Positions 1 through 8,974 of a stretch of DNA of 64,000 nt are shown here, piece after piece. This DNA comes from Variovorax ginsengisoli. GTDB taxonomy: Bacteria > Pseudomonadota > Gammaproteobacteria > Burkholderiales > Burkholderiaceae_C. The notes under the pieces are model-generated. The model was given only the letters and a program-made list of their open reading frames with translations. It ran no database searches and was not told where the DNA came from. The translations under genes were made by a program, and so were the position numbers. Each line of letters opens with the position of its first letter. Within the stretch, counting starts at the first letter, position 1. Location: NCBI RefSeq assembly GCF_006438845.1, contig NZ_RCZJ01000001.1:1-64000 (forward strand), in the 5' to 3' direction.

Positions 1-375
1 CTGGCCGCTGGAATCGACGCGCACACGGTCGAGCGTGTCGATGGTGGCGTTGACGCCTTCCTGCGCCACGGTGCCGGTCTTGCTGGAGGCATTGGCTTCG
101 GACAGCGTGCTCGCACCGGGCAGGCGAGAGGGCGGGCTGACGGTGGCGCCGGCCGGGGTGAGGGCTGCGTTGGCCAGGCCGTGCTCGAGCGGCTTGTTGG
201 GGTTGGAGGGCATCGCGCTGGCAAGGGCCTGCGTGTCGATCGCCTTCTGCGTGGGCAGGTCGCCCTTGCCAGCGGCCGCAGGCGCGGGCTGCGACGGTGC
301 GCTGTCTGTGTTGCGCGCGGCTGCGTGGGCCGCGTCGAGCTCGGATGAGGGTGAGAGCATGGTCTTTTTTGGCAT
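1..375 (-). CDS. N-terminal part of a probable large-subunit catalase (cut by window edge)
   Basis: An open frame of 125 codons begins at ATG 375 and runs off the left edge. A GGAGAA ribosome-binding site lies four bases upstream of the start. The visible part is a hydrophilic leader rich in Ala, Pro, Ser and Thr, ending in a stretch (residues about 105-125) that resembles the segment just before the conserved core of clade II (HPII/KatE-type) catalases, which carry such disordered leaders. The heme-binding and catalytic region lies outside the window, so the assignment rests on the leader and on memory of similar proteins. The gene is divergent from a Crp/Fnr regulator at 554. It could be another protein with a low-complexity N-terminus. 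Confidence 0.45.
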   Translation of the reverse strand, partial: MPKKTMLSPSSELDAAHAAARNTDSAPSQPAPAAAGKGDLPTQKAIDTQALASAMPSNPNKPLEHGLANAALTPAGATVSPPSRLPGASTLSEANASSKTGTVAQEGVNATIDTLDRVRVDSSGQ

Positions 376-492
376 AGAGTTCTCCGAAAATGATCGTGTT
401 GGGCCGGACTGTGGAGTTCCACGAACGCAGACGCCGTAGGAGGAATGCCATTCCGCCGCTATTTGCACGCGCTGAGCAAATTCAGTTCGCGA

Positions 493-508
493 ATTAACTT
501 GGGTTAAT
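493..508. promoter_or_regulatory. Perfect 6-4-6 dyad, possible Crp/Fnr-family operator
   Basis: ATTAAC and GTTAAT flank the four bases TTGG, a perfect inverted repeat. The inner 5-4-5 spacing (TTAAC-N4-GTTAA) is that of FNR-family boxes (TTGAT-N4-ATCAA). It lies 45 bases before the ATG of the Crp/Fnr gene and in the region shared with the divergent gene at 375. The likely role is autoregulation or control of both genes. The dyad is seen; the function is inferred. Confidence 0.5.
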
Positions 509-553
509 GCAACCGGCTGCATACCAGTCCACCATCCAACCCGGAAAGGTTTC

Positions 554-1306
554 ATGCTGACTGAAAACGTGCTCCTCAATCGCGCACAAGCGCTCGATCA
601 CAGGGAGCGTGAAATCCTCGAGAGTGCGATCGCGCACACGCAGACATACACAGCGGGCCAGGTGGTCGTGCGCCAAGGCATGCCGGTGGGCCACAGCACA
701 TTGCTGGTGAAGGGGCTCGTGACTCGCCATGTGGATGCGGCCGACGGCAGGCGTCACCTCGTCGCCTTGCACATACCCGGTGACTTCGTCGACTTGCATG
801 CCTATGCGTTGAAGAAGCTCGACCATGACGTGGCCGCGTTGACCGACATCACGGTGGCGGTCTTTCCACATGCGGCGCTGGAGGAGATCCAGGCGGCAGA
901 CGCCCGTCTCACAAGACGCCTCTGGTTCCTGACACTTTTGGACGCGGCCATGCACCGGCAGTGGATCTTTCGATTGGCCAGCCTCAATGCCGTGCAGCGC
1001 GTGGCCCACTTCCTCTGCGAGACGAACGCGCGCTTGATGGCGATCGGTGCGTCGGACGGTCGGAGCTTCAGCTTGCCCATGACCCAGAACGACATCGGCG
1101 AGGTCTGCAGTCTGACCAATGTGCATGTGAGCCGCGTGCTGCGCGAACTGCGCGAGGCCAACCTCTGCAGTGTTCGAGCCGCCCAGGTCGACATCATCGA
1201 TCTCGGTGGCCTGGTGACCAAAGCCGTCTTCGAGCCGGCTTACCTGTTCCTCAACCCCCAGATCGCGACGCGCGCGCTGAGCGCGGAACAACCCAATGAC
1301 AGATAG
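554..1306 (+). CDS. Crp/Fnr family transcriptional regulator
   Basis: A 250-residue protein with the standard plan of the family. An N-terminal cyclic-nucleotide-binding-like beta roll spans about residues 20-115 (the segment LHIPGDFVDLH near 72-82 is typical). A long dimer helix follows at about 120-160, then a C-terminal winged helix-turn-helix at about 170-225. The recognition helix around 187-200 keeps the Ser-Arg pair of FNR (193-194) but has His at 191, where FNR has Glu. There is no N-terminal cysteine cluster, so it is not an oxygen-sensing Fe-S FNR. The effector is unknown. It is divergent from the probable catalase and preceded by a 16-base dyad with FNR-type spacing. Confidence 0.85.
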   Translation: MLTENVLLNRAQALDHREREILESAIAHTQTYTAGQVVVRQGMPVGHSTLLVKGLVTRHVDAADGRRHLVALHIPGDFVDLHAYALKKLDHDVAALTDITVAVFPHAALEEIQAADARLTRRLWFLTLLDAAMHRQWIFRLASLNAVQRVAHFLCETNARLMAIGASDGRSFSLPMTQNDIGEVCSLTNVHVSRVLRELREANLCSVRAAQVDIIDLGGLVTKAVFEPAYLFLNPQIATRALSAEQPNDR

Positions 1307-1342
1307 AGGGCAGCCAGGTCCGCGCCGCAGTACCACAACAAG

Positions 1343-1981
1343 TCAGGGGGAGGACTTCTCGATTTGCACGTTTCGCTGCCTACCAGCCTGCTCCAAGTCC
1401 TCTACAAACCCATCGAAGGCATTCAACAACGGCTGGAACCGTGCCGCACCGCCTTCCAGTTGGGCCAAGGCGTAGCAGGTCGCCTCCAGCGTGGACATCT
1501 GGTCCGCTCGATGGGCTTTGCGGATACGGTAATGCGAAGGCGGCAAGTTGTGCAGGGCCAAGCGGGGCAGCTGTTGCAGTGGCGGGCTTTGGTAGAGCAT
1601 CTTTCGGCTCTGGCGCCAGGTGCCGTCCAGCACGACCAGGCGCAGGCGCGGCGCGGCTTGCAGCCATCCGGGCGGTAGCGGGGGTGGGACCCGAAGGTCC
1701 GGGGCGGTATCTCGGAGACTGTCCGGGTACAGCAGCAGCGTGTGCTTGCCGTCCACCGGCCAGACTGGCACCGCAAATGCTTCTCCCACCACCAACTGGC
1801 AGTGCGCCAAGCTGAGTTGCAGCAGCCGGGCACTGCCTTTGGCCTGGCGCGCCTCCAGTGGGTGCTGCAGCACCAGCACCTCCACCACGTGTGTGGTCGG
1901 CGAGACCCAGCCGCAAAGGCAGGCGCTGAGCGGGCGCCGGCAAGCAGCGCACAGGGGGCGTGGACCTGAAGCGGCGGACAT
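1343..1981 (-). CDS. DTW domain protein, probable tRNA-uridine aminocarboxypropyltransferase
   Basis: A 212-residue protein of the DTW family (TapT/YfiP type), which transfers the 3-amino-3-carboxypropyl group of S-adenosylmethionine to uridine 47 of tRNA to form acp3U. Four N-terminal cysteines (C11, C14, C21, C23) form the probable zinc site. The signature is DGTW at 119-122, followed by basic residues of the RQSRKM type. It is convergent with the Crp/Fnr gene, with 36 bases between their stop codons. The family name comes from Asp-Thr-Trp, and here it reads Asp-Gly-Thr-Trp, as in many members. The specific tRNA target is inferred from the family. Confidence 0.85.
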   Translation of the reverse strand: MSAASGPRPLCAACRRPLSACLCGWVSPTTHVVEVLVLQHPLEARQAKGSARLLQLSLAHCQLVVGEAFAVPVWPVDGKHTLLLYPDSLRDTAPDLRVPPPLPPGWLQAAPRLRLVVLDGTWRQSRKMLYQSPPLQQLPRLALHNLPPSHYRIRKAHRADQMSTLEATCYALAQLEGGAARFQPLLNAFDGFVEDLEQAGRQRNVQIEKSSP

Positions 1982-2182
1982 GACGGGAGTTTATTCAGCC
2001 AGCCTGGCCAGCCAATGCGTGGACCGAGATGTCTCTTGCCTTTGGCGCACCGAGCTTCTGGACGATGCCAGAAAAGCGCCGTGAGCCTCTCCCGCCAGCG
2101 AGGCACAGGCTACAGTCCGCCAAGGCCCAGCGGCGACCGTGGCTCGGAACTCAACCTCAGGCGCTCGTTCTCCAAGCATCGC

Positions 2183-2974
2183 ATGACTAAATTCAGAATT
2201 GCGCTCGCAAACATCGAGATTCCATCGAGTCCGCAGGATTCGGTCGAGCGCGTCTTGCACGCACTTCCGGAAGCAGCCCGCGCAGGCGCGCGGGTGATCT
2301 GCTTTCCAGAGGCATATGTTCCAGGCTACCCATGGGGCGAGACGCGGCTGGGCACCGTCACGTCGGGGTTTCTCGAGGACGCCCACACCACGATCGCGCA
2401 AGCGGCAGGTCAAAACAATATTGGTGTCGTCCTTGGAACCGAGCGCTACGTTGCAGACAAACCTCGACTCTCTGCGCTTGTCATAAAGCCAAGTGGTGAC
2501 ATTGCGGGTTTTCAGGACAAGGTACAGCTCGATCCGAGCGAAGAGGCGCGGTACGAAGCTGGGTCCGAGCGTCAGATCTTCGAACTGGAGGGCGTGCGCT
2601 TCGGTGTCGTGATTTGCCATGAAGGCTTCCGCTACCCGGAGACCGTTCGCTGGGCAGCGCGGCGCGGCGCGCGGCTCGTATTCCATCCTTTCTACGATGA
2701 AGCTGTCGCTGGCGCGTTCCAGCCCACCGAATTCGCGGATCCGCGCAACACATTCCACGAGAAGACCTTCCTGTGCCGAGCGGCTGAAAACAGCGTCTTC
2801 TTCGCCTCTGTGAATTGCGCGAGTCCTGGGTCTGCAACGACATCCGCCGTGGTCGGACCCGACGGCTCCTTGCTTTGCTATCAACCCTACGGTCAGGTCG
2901 GCCTGCTCCTGTGCGACATCGACGCGGCGAAGGCCACAGGTTTGCTGGCACGCAGGCTCAGGACGCAGTCATAG
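2183..2974 (+). CDS. Carbon-nitrogen hydrolase (nitrilase superfamily)
   Basis: A 263-residue enzyme with the complete Glu-Lys-Cys triad of the nitrilase superfamily: E43 (FPEAYVPGYP), K113 (QDKVQLDPSE) and C145 (VVICHEGFRYPE). Such enzymes hydrolyse nitriles, amides or carbamoyl compounds in the cytoplasm. The substrate cannot be read from the sequence. The start at ATG 2183 is chosen because similarity to the family begins there; the frame is open upstream but that part is non-homologous. It stands alone, followed by about 200 bases without a gene before the convergent gst. Amidase or omega-amidase activity are the alternatives. Confidence 0.85.
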   Translation: MTKFRIALANIEIPSSPQDSVERVLHALPEAARAGARVICFPEAYVPGYPWGETRLGTVTSGFLEDAHTTIAQAAGQNNIGVVLGTERYVADKPRLSALVIKPSGDIAGFQDKVQLDPSEEARYEAGSERQIFELEGVRFGVVICHEGFRYPETVRWAARRGARLVFHPFYDEAVAGAFQPTEFADPRNTFHEKTFLCRAAENSVFFASVNCASPGSATTSAVVGPDGSLLCYQPYGQVGLLLCDIDAAKATGLLARRLRTQS

Positions 2975-3173
2975 GCCCCTCACGCCGAGGAACAGCGAGT
3001 CGGCCGATGGCGGACAGCGGTCGGCAAGAAGCGAAAATGACGTTCAAGGCGCTTGCAAATAGCCGCTGAAGCAAGCGAAGGAGTGGGTTTGATGACGCTG
3101 AGCCACGGCCATCGCACCTTGTAGCTTGCCGCCACCACACCCAGATCGGCCGTAGCCCGTGGCGAAGGCGCAC

Positions 3174-3815
3174 TCATTTCAACATCGGCACCAAATCCGG
3201 ATCGCCCTTGGCCATCGCACGGCGATACGCCGGGCGCTCGCCGATGCGCTGCAGATAGGCACGGATGTTCGGATACGGAGCGAGGTCCATTGGCTGGAAG
3301 AGCCGCATCGTCGTGAACGAGAAGACGCTCATGATGTCGGCCGCAGTGAACTCCTCGCCGGCGAGATGGGGAGCCTCACCAAGCCGCGCTTCCACAAGCG
3401 CCATCACCTTGTCGAGCCTCCCCTGAACCGCGGTCAGCACGGGATGATCGGCGGGAAGGCCCGCGCGGCTGACCATCATCAGCCGTCCCATGGCCGGCAG
3501 CAGATTGCCGTTGGAGAAGTGGAACCAGTAAAGGAAGGCCGCGTAGTCCGGATGCTCGGGACCGAGCTTGAGGCGGCCGCCGCCGTGCTTGACGATGATG
3601 TACTCGACGATGGCAGCCGACTCCGCCAGCAGCAGTTCACCGTCCTCGATCAGCGGCGCCGCGCCCAGCGGATGCAGCGCCTTGAGCGCGGGTGGCGAGA
3701 GGCGGGTAACGGCGTCCCGCGCATGGTGTTGAAGGTCGTACGAAAGCCCCAGTTCTTCGCAGAGCCAGACGATGCGTTCGGATTGGGAATGGCCGAGGTG
3801 ATGGATCTTGAGCAT
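3174..3815 (-). CDS. Glutathione S-transferase family protein
   Basis: A 213-residue protein with an N-terminal thioredoxin-like domain (about 1-80). Ser9-Ser12 in the HSQSER stretch is the likely glutathione-activating region, the cis-Pro segment is APLIEDG, and the pocket is LAESAAI. The C-terminal domain is all-helical. The start follows the malQ/treY stop by only 14 bases on the same strand, so it is probably the last gene of the trehalose-glucan operon, an unexpected partner. Substrate unknown. A maleylacetoacetate-isomerase-like role is not supported by anything nearby. Confidence 0.85.
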   Translation of the reverse strand: MLKIHHLGHSQSERIVWLCEELGLSYDLQHHARDAVTRLSPPALKALHPLGAAPLIEDGELLLAESAAIVEYIIVKHGGGRLKLGPEHPDYAAFLYWFHFSNGNLLPAMGRLMMVSRAGLPADHPVLTAVQGRLDKVMALVEARLGEAPHLAGEEFTAADIMSVFSFTTMRLFQPMDLAPYPNIRAYLQRIGERPAYRRAMAKGDPDLVPMLK

Positions 3816-3829
3816 GGTGTTTCCAGTGG

Positions 3830-6800
3830 TCAGTCGCGCGCGTCGAGCGCGACCAGGGCGGCGCCCGGGAAGTTCGAGAAGATATCGCCCATCGGCAGTG
3901 CGCCGTTGCGCACGGTCAGCACTTCACCGGTGAACAGATTGCGGAAGCGCATGCCGTCGGGCCAGTCGGGCAGCGCCACGGCCGTGTCCTTCCAGACCTC
4001 CGAGCCGAGCGGCAGCCAACAATCCGACGCAGCGATCGATGCCTGCGATTCGGCGTCGGTCGCCAGGCCGACGAAGAGGCGGCCGGCGACGATCAGCAGC
4101 GTCTTGCCTTCGTGCGCGCGCTGGAAGGCCACCACGTGCGACGCGGCAGGGCCGGTGGCTTCGAGCGGGGCGTACGCGCCATCACGGAACAACGCCGGTT
4201 CTTCGCGGCGCCATTCGAGCAGGCGCGAGAGCACCCACAGCTTCGCGCCGCCATCGTGCGGCGCGGCTGCCAGTGCCTGCACCGCCGCCGCCTCGTCGGG
4301 GCCATGGGCGATCTGCGCCAGGCGCTCCAGCCACTGCGCGCGCACCCCGTAGTCGACCGGGCGGCGGTTGTCCGGGTCGACCAGGCTCAGGTCGGTCAGC
4401 TCGTTGCCCTGGTACAGGTCGGGCACGCCGGGCGAGCCGTACTTGATGAGCGTCATCGACAGGCTGTTGAGCGCGCCGAACCAGGCCAGCGTGTCGCCCA
4501 GCGCCTGCACGTCGTCGAGGAAGGGGTTGCCAGCGACCTGGCCGAGGACGCGTTGCACGAAGCCCGAAAGCGCCTTCTCGTAGTCTTCGTCGGGGAAGGT
4601 CCAGCTGGTGTGTTCCTTCGATTCGCGCGCGGCCTTCAACATGTAGCGCTCGATGCGCTCCACGTACGCGGCGCGCGACTCCTCCGTCAGCCCACCCGCC
4701 GGCAGCGTGCCCAGCAGCGTCTGATACAGCAGGTATTCGTCGGCGGCCGAAGGCATGGCGCCGCGCTCGTCGGTGACGGCTTCGGCGCCCGCGTCGGTGC
4801 GGTTCATTGCGCGCCAGCGGCGCAGCGCCAGGCGCCAGGTGGCAGGCATCTCGGAGAGCACGTCGATGCGGGTGCGCACGTCTTCCGAGCGCTTGTTGTC
4901 GTGCGTCGAGGTGGCCAGCATCGTGTGCGGCCAGCGCGCAGCGCGGTCGGTGCTGGCGGTGTGGAAGTCGGCCACCGTCATTCCGAAGTGCGCCGGCTCG
5001 CCGCCCACCTCGTTGAGCGAACTGAGCGGGAAGTAACGGTAGAAGGCGGTGTCTTCCACGCCCTTGGCCGTGACCGGCGCGCTGAACTGCTGGAAACGGA
5101 TCGCCAGCCGCAGCGCACGCGCGCACAAGGACTTGTCGGCGCCCCGGACCGTGTCGGCCAGCAGCGTGAGCCGCACGAAGTCGAACACCGAACCATCGGC
5201 GTCGCGGCTGCGGTGGCGCGCCTCGGTCACCGCCTGGTCGATGTACTTGCGGTCTTGTTCCGAAGGTGCTTCGAGGATGTAGCTGCGGTACACCGGCAGG
5301 CAGGCCGCCACTTCGGACAGCGCACGTCGCAACGTGTTGAGCGTGTAGTCGCGCGTGCGCCGGTCGCCGCGCGCGATGCGCAGCAGCTCGCTCGACAGCA
5401 CGTTCAGCTCTGACGACAGCGCGTTGCGCATGATGGCGCGCTTGCCTTCGTAGGCCAGCTCGCCGAAGGGCTGCAGCACACCGGTGAAGCTGCGCCAGAT
5501 GCGCAGGAAGCGCTCTTCGGCGTTGGTATCGACCAGCACGCCGTTGACCACCGTCGCGAAGCGGTAGCCGGTGGTGCCGTGGATGGCCCACTGCACCGGT
5601 ACCTCTTCCTGCGACGCGGCGATCTTCTCGGCCACGACGTAGAGCGGACGGGGTGGGCGGCCTTCGGCATCGGGCTCGGGCAGCACCAGCCCGGCGCGCT
5701 TGGCGTAGCCCTGCTGCAGACGGTTGAAGTACTGGGCCGGGTCGTACAGGCCGTCGGGGTGGTCGATGCGCAGGCCGTCGACCACGCCCGCCGCCGCCAG
5801 GTCGAGCGCCATGCCCTGCGTGGCTTCAAACACCGCCTCACGCTCGATGCGCAGCGCCGCCAGTTCATTGATGTCGAAGAAGCGCCGGTAGTTGATCTCG
5901 TCGGCCGCCACCCGCCAGAAGGCGAGCCGGTAGGCCTGCGCTTCGAGCAGCGCATGCAGCGCGTCGCGCTCGCCTTGCGCGTTGATGTCGGCCAACGCCG
6001 CCGCAATGGCTTGCGCCACGTCGAGCTGGCGGGACACCAGCCGGGCCAGGCGGCTCTTGAGCAGTTCCTTGTCGCGCGCTCGCTCGGCCACGGGCTCTGC
6101 ATCGGTCGCTTCGCGCGCCGGCAAGTGGCCAAAAGAAGTGGCGATGCTCGCGAGGCTCGCCGACAGGTCCGGATCGGCCAGTCGCGATTCGGCGCGCTGC
6201 AGCACGCGCAAGTAGGTCTCGGGCGCCAGCGGAAAGCGGTGCTCGTGGTAGTGCACCGCCAGGCTGCCGTTCTCTGCATCGAAGGCCAGCACCAGCTCGC
6301 CGCGGTCGAGCACGTCACCGTAGTGGTCGCCCAGCACCGGCAGCAGCACCTTGCCGTGCAGCTCGACGTTGAGCGGCTGCCAGTCGATGTCGAAGTGCTG
6401 CGCATAGAGCGATGCAGGGCCGTTCTCCAGCACGTCCATCCACCAGGCGTTGTCGGCGCCCAGCACGCCCATGTGGTTGGGCACCAGGTCGAGCAGCTGG
6501 CCCATGCCGTGTGCGCGCAGCGCCGCGCTGAAGCGCTCGAAGCCGGCCTGGCCGCCGAGCTCCGGGTTGATCTCGTCGTGCGCCACCACGTCGTAGCCGT
6601 GCATGCTGCCCGGCCGCGCGCGCTGGATCGGCGAGCAGTAGACGTGGCTCACGCCCAGCTTCTCCAGGTACGGCAGCACGGCGATGGCGTCGTCGAAGGT
6701 AAAGCCCTTGTGGAACTGCAGGCGATAGGTGGCGCGCGGCACCACGGTCTCGATGCCGCGGTGGGCCACCGGCGCGCGCGCCGGGTGCGGTCGCACCGCC

Positions 6801-8974
6801 TCGAGCGTCTGGAACAGCGCCAGCGTGCTCTCGTCGGTGGCGAGCTGTTGCAGGTCGAGCGTGAGCTTGCGCTGCCAATTGGGATGAGCGTCGGTCGTGC
6901 CTGGCATGTTGGCCTGCTCGACCTGGCCGATGGCGTCTTCCAGCTGCACCATCATCACCTGCGACGCAGTGCTCGCGAGGAAGGCATGGAAGGCGGCCAC
7001 GGTCTCGGGCGCCAGCGTCTGGGCGCCGGTGGCCTGCGCCACCGCATCGGCCGACAGCAGGCCGGCGCGCTGCACGGCCAGCAGCAGGCGCACGCGCTCC
7101 TGCGCGCGGTCGAACAACTGCTTCTCGAAGATGGCTTGGTTGGGGAACAGGCCGAGCGACAGGCGAAGCCGCAGGTCGTGCCCGGTCCACCAGCCGGTGA
7201 GGGTGGCCAGGTCGTGCGTGCTGATGGCGACCAGCGCATGGCGCGGGTACTCGGTAGGCGCCTTGAATTCGCCGTCGTGGCCGCGCTCGAAGTACATCAG
7301 GCGGTACGACAGGATCTGGTAGCGCTCCATGGCGTTGCGCATCTCGTCGGCCACGGTGCCGAGGTCTTCGCCAATGACCATGCACCGTTCGCGTTCGCTT
7401 TCGATCGCCACCACCGCCAGCATCTCCTGGACCGCGAAGTGCACATAGGCGCCGTCTTGCGGCGTCTTGCCCGGCGGAATCCAGAACAGGCGCATCAGGC
7501 CCATCACGTGGTCGATGCGCAGCGCGCCGGCACCGCGCATGTTGGCGCGCAGCGTCTCGATGAAGTAGCGGTAGCCGTCGGCGCGCAGCTTGTCGGGCCG
7601 CAGCGGCGGCAGGCCCCAGCCCTGGCCGTTGGGGTTGAACTCGTCAGGCGGTGCGCCCACGCTCGCACCGTGCGCAAACTGCTCGCCCTGGCACCAGGTG
7701 TCGGAGCCCGCCCGGTCGACCGATACCGCCAGGTCCAGGTACAGGCCAACGGCCATACCGAGTGCGGCGCACTGGTCGCTGGCGCGTTGCAGTTGCCGCG
7801 CAGCCTGCCATTGCAGGTACTCGTAGTAACCAACGCGCTCGGCGTGTGTTTCGACGAAACGCGCGACCGCGGGCGACGCCGGGTCGCGGTAGTCCTCGGG
7901 CCACATCGGCCAGCCCCACACCGACGCATCGGCGGCGAAGAAATGAGCCTGCAGCGCCTCGAAGGTCGCATGGCGGCGCAGCGCGTCGCCGCGCGCCGCG
8001 CGGAAGTCGTCGAAGGCGGCGGCACTGGTGCCCTGGCCGCTGGCTTGATGCGCGCGGAAGTGGGCGTAGAGCAGTTCGAGCACCTCGAACTTCGCAGCCG
8101 CCACGCCGGGGTAATCGACCAGCGGCGCCTCGCGCAGCGCGGCCAGCCGGGTCTGGAAGTCGGGCGATTGCACCAGGCGCTGGGCCGGCTCGCAGTCGCG
8201 GAACTCGTCGACCGCTTCGACGTCGATGTAGAGCACGTCGAGCATCAGCCGCGACGAGGGGCTGTAGGGGCTCGTGTGCGCCGGGTTGTGCGGGAACAGC
8301 GCATGCAGCGGGTTCAGCCCGATGATGCCGGCGCCGCGCGGCGCCACCTGTTGCGCGAGTTGCGTCAGGTCGCTGAAGTCGCCGATGCCCCAGTTGCGCG
8401 TCGAGCGCAGCGCATACAGCTGGACTGCCGGACCCCACACGCGGCCATCGCCCCTCAGGGCTGGCGGCTGGTAGCAGTGCGGCGGCGCGGCGAGCACCAG
8501 CGTGTCGCCGACGAAGCCGTCGACGCTCAGGCGGTGATAACCGATCTGCAGTGGCAGGTGCAGCGTCACGCGACGTTCGCACACGATGACGCCGTCGCGT
8601 TCGCCACGCGCGCCCTCGGGCAGCGCGTGAAGGTCGATGCGCCCCTGGTGCGGCGTGCCGTCTTCGGTGTGCAGCGTCCAACCGATCTCCGGCAGTGCGG
8701 CGGGCACTCGCAGCGTGAACTGCCACTGCGCTTGACCGGCGTCGACCGCGACCGCGGGCGGCAGCGTTCCCTGCCAGTGCGCCGTGTCGACCTGCTCGAG
8801 GCTCTCGTGCGGCAGCGCATGCGGGTCGACGCCGAAGCTCTCGAGCAGCGTGACCAGGTTGGCCGGCGCGATCACATGGCGGTTGCCGAAGATGTCGTGG
8901 TAGTCGGGCGCGATGCCGAAGTGGGCGCACAGGCGCTGCAGCGCCTCGTGTTCGCCGTGGGGTGCGTCAAGCAA
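3830..8974 (-). CDS. malQ-treY: Fused 4-alpha-glucanotransferase / maltooligosyltrehalose synthase
   Basis: A 1714-residue two-enzyme protein. Residues 1 to about 740 are MalQ, a GH77 disproportionating enzyme, with nucleophile Asp in LRIDHVMG, acid Glu in IGEDLGT and Asp in STHDLAT. Residues about 745-1714 are TreY (GH13), which converts the reducing end of a maltooligosaccharide to a trehalosyl unit; its motifs are LRIDHPDG, VVAEKI and STHDNKRSED. The start is TTG 8974, supported by GAGGAG seven bases upstream. It overlaps the treZ stop by eight bases, implying translational coupling. Fusions of this order are known in proteobacteria. MalQ would remake long chains from the short oligosaccharides left by TreY and TreZ. 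Both active sites look intact. Confidence 0.93.
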   Translation of the reverse strand: MLDAPHGEHEALQRLCAHFGIAPDYHDIFGNRHVIAPANLVTLLESFGVDPHALPHESLEQVDTAHWQGTLPPAVAVDAGQAQWQFTLRVPAALPEIGWTLHTEDGTPHQGRIDLHALPEGARGERDGVIVCERRVTLHLPLQIGYHRLSVDGFVGDTLVLAAPPHCYQPPALRGDGRVWGPAVQLYALRSTRNWGIGDFSDLTQLAQQVAPRGAGIIGLNPLHALFPHNPAHTSPYSPSSRLMLDVLYIDVEAVDEFRDCEPAQRLVQSPDFQTRLAALREAPLVDYPGVAAAKFEVLELLYAHFRAHQASGQGTSAAAFDDFRAARGDALRRHATFEALQAHFFAADASVWGWPMWPEDYRDPASPAVARFVETHAERVGYYEYLQWQAARQLQRASDQCAALGMAVGLYLDLAVSVDRAGSDTWCQGEQFAHGASVGAPPDEFNPNGQGWGLPPLRPDKLRADGYRYFIETLRANMRGAGALRIDHVMGLMRLFWIPPGKTPQDGAYVHFAVQEMLAVVAIESERERCMVIGEDLGTVADEMRNAMERYQILSYRLMYFERGHDGEFKAPTEYPRHALVAISTHDLATLTGWWTGHDLRLRLSLGLFPNQAIFEKQLFDRAQERVRLLLAVQRAGLLSADAVAQATGAQTLAPETVAAFHAFLASTASQVMMVQLEDAIGQVEQANMPGTTDAHPNWQRKLTLDLQQLATDESTLALFQTLEAVRPHPARAPVAHRGIETVVPRATYRLQFHKGFTFDDAIAVLPYLEKLGVSHVYCSPIQRARPGSMHGYDVVAHDEINPELGGQAGFERFSAALRAHGMGQLLDLVPNHMGVLGADNAWWMDVLENGPASLYAQHFDIDWQPLNVELHGKVLLPVLGDHYGDVLDRGELVLAFDAENGSLAVHYHEHRFPLAPETYLRVLQRAESRLADPDLSASLASIATSFGHLPAREATDAEPVAERARDKELLKSRLARLVSRQLDVAQAIAAALADINAQGERDALHALLEAQAYRLAFWRVAADEINYRRFFDINELAALRIEREAVFEATQGMALDLAAAGVVDGLRIDHPDGLYDPAQYFNRLQQGYAKRAGLVLPEPDAEGRPPRPLYVVAEKIAASQEEVPVQWAIHGTTGYRFATVVNGVLVDTNAEERFLRIWRSFTGVLQPFGELAYEGKRAIMRNALSSELNVLSSELLRIARGDRRTRDYTLNTLRRALSEVAACLPVYRSYILEAPSEQDRKYIDQAVTEARHRSRDADGSVFDFVRLTLLADTVRGADKSLCARALRLAIRFQQFSAPVTAKGVEDTAFYRYFPLSSLNEVGGEPAHFGMTVADFHTASTDRAARWPHTMLATSTHDNKRSEDVRTRIDVLSEMPATWRLALRRWRAMNRTDAGAEAVTDERGAMPSAADEYLLYQTLLGTLPAGGLTEESRAAYVERIERYMLKAARESKEHTSWTFPDEDYEKALSGFVQRVLGQVAGNPFLDDVQALGDTLAWFGALNSLSMTLIKYGSPGVPDLYQGNELTDLSLVDPDNRRPVDYGVRAQWLERLAQIAHGPDEAAAVQALAAAPHDGGAKLWVLSRLLEWRREEPALFRDGAYAPLEATGPAASHVVAFQRAHEGKTLLIVAGRLFVGLATDAESQASIAASDCWLPLGSEVWKDTAVALPDWPDGMRFRNLFTGEVLTVRNGALPMGDIFSNFPGAALVALDARD

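Noticed and set aside
35-439. A 134-codon plus-strand frame at the left edge
   Set aside because: The minus-strand frame has a good ribosome-binding site and a protein-like leader; this one looks like its shadow.
494-1336. A 280-codon minus-strand frame opposite the Crp/Fnr gene
   Set aside because: No homology signal, and the plus-strand protein has the full family layout.
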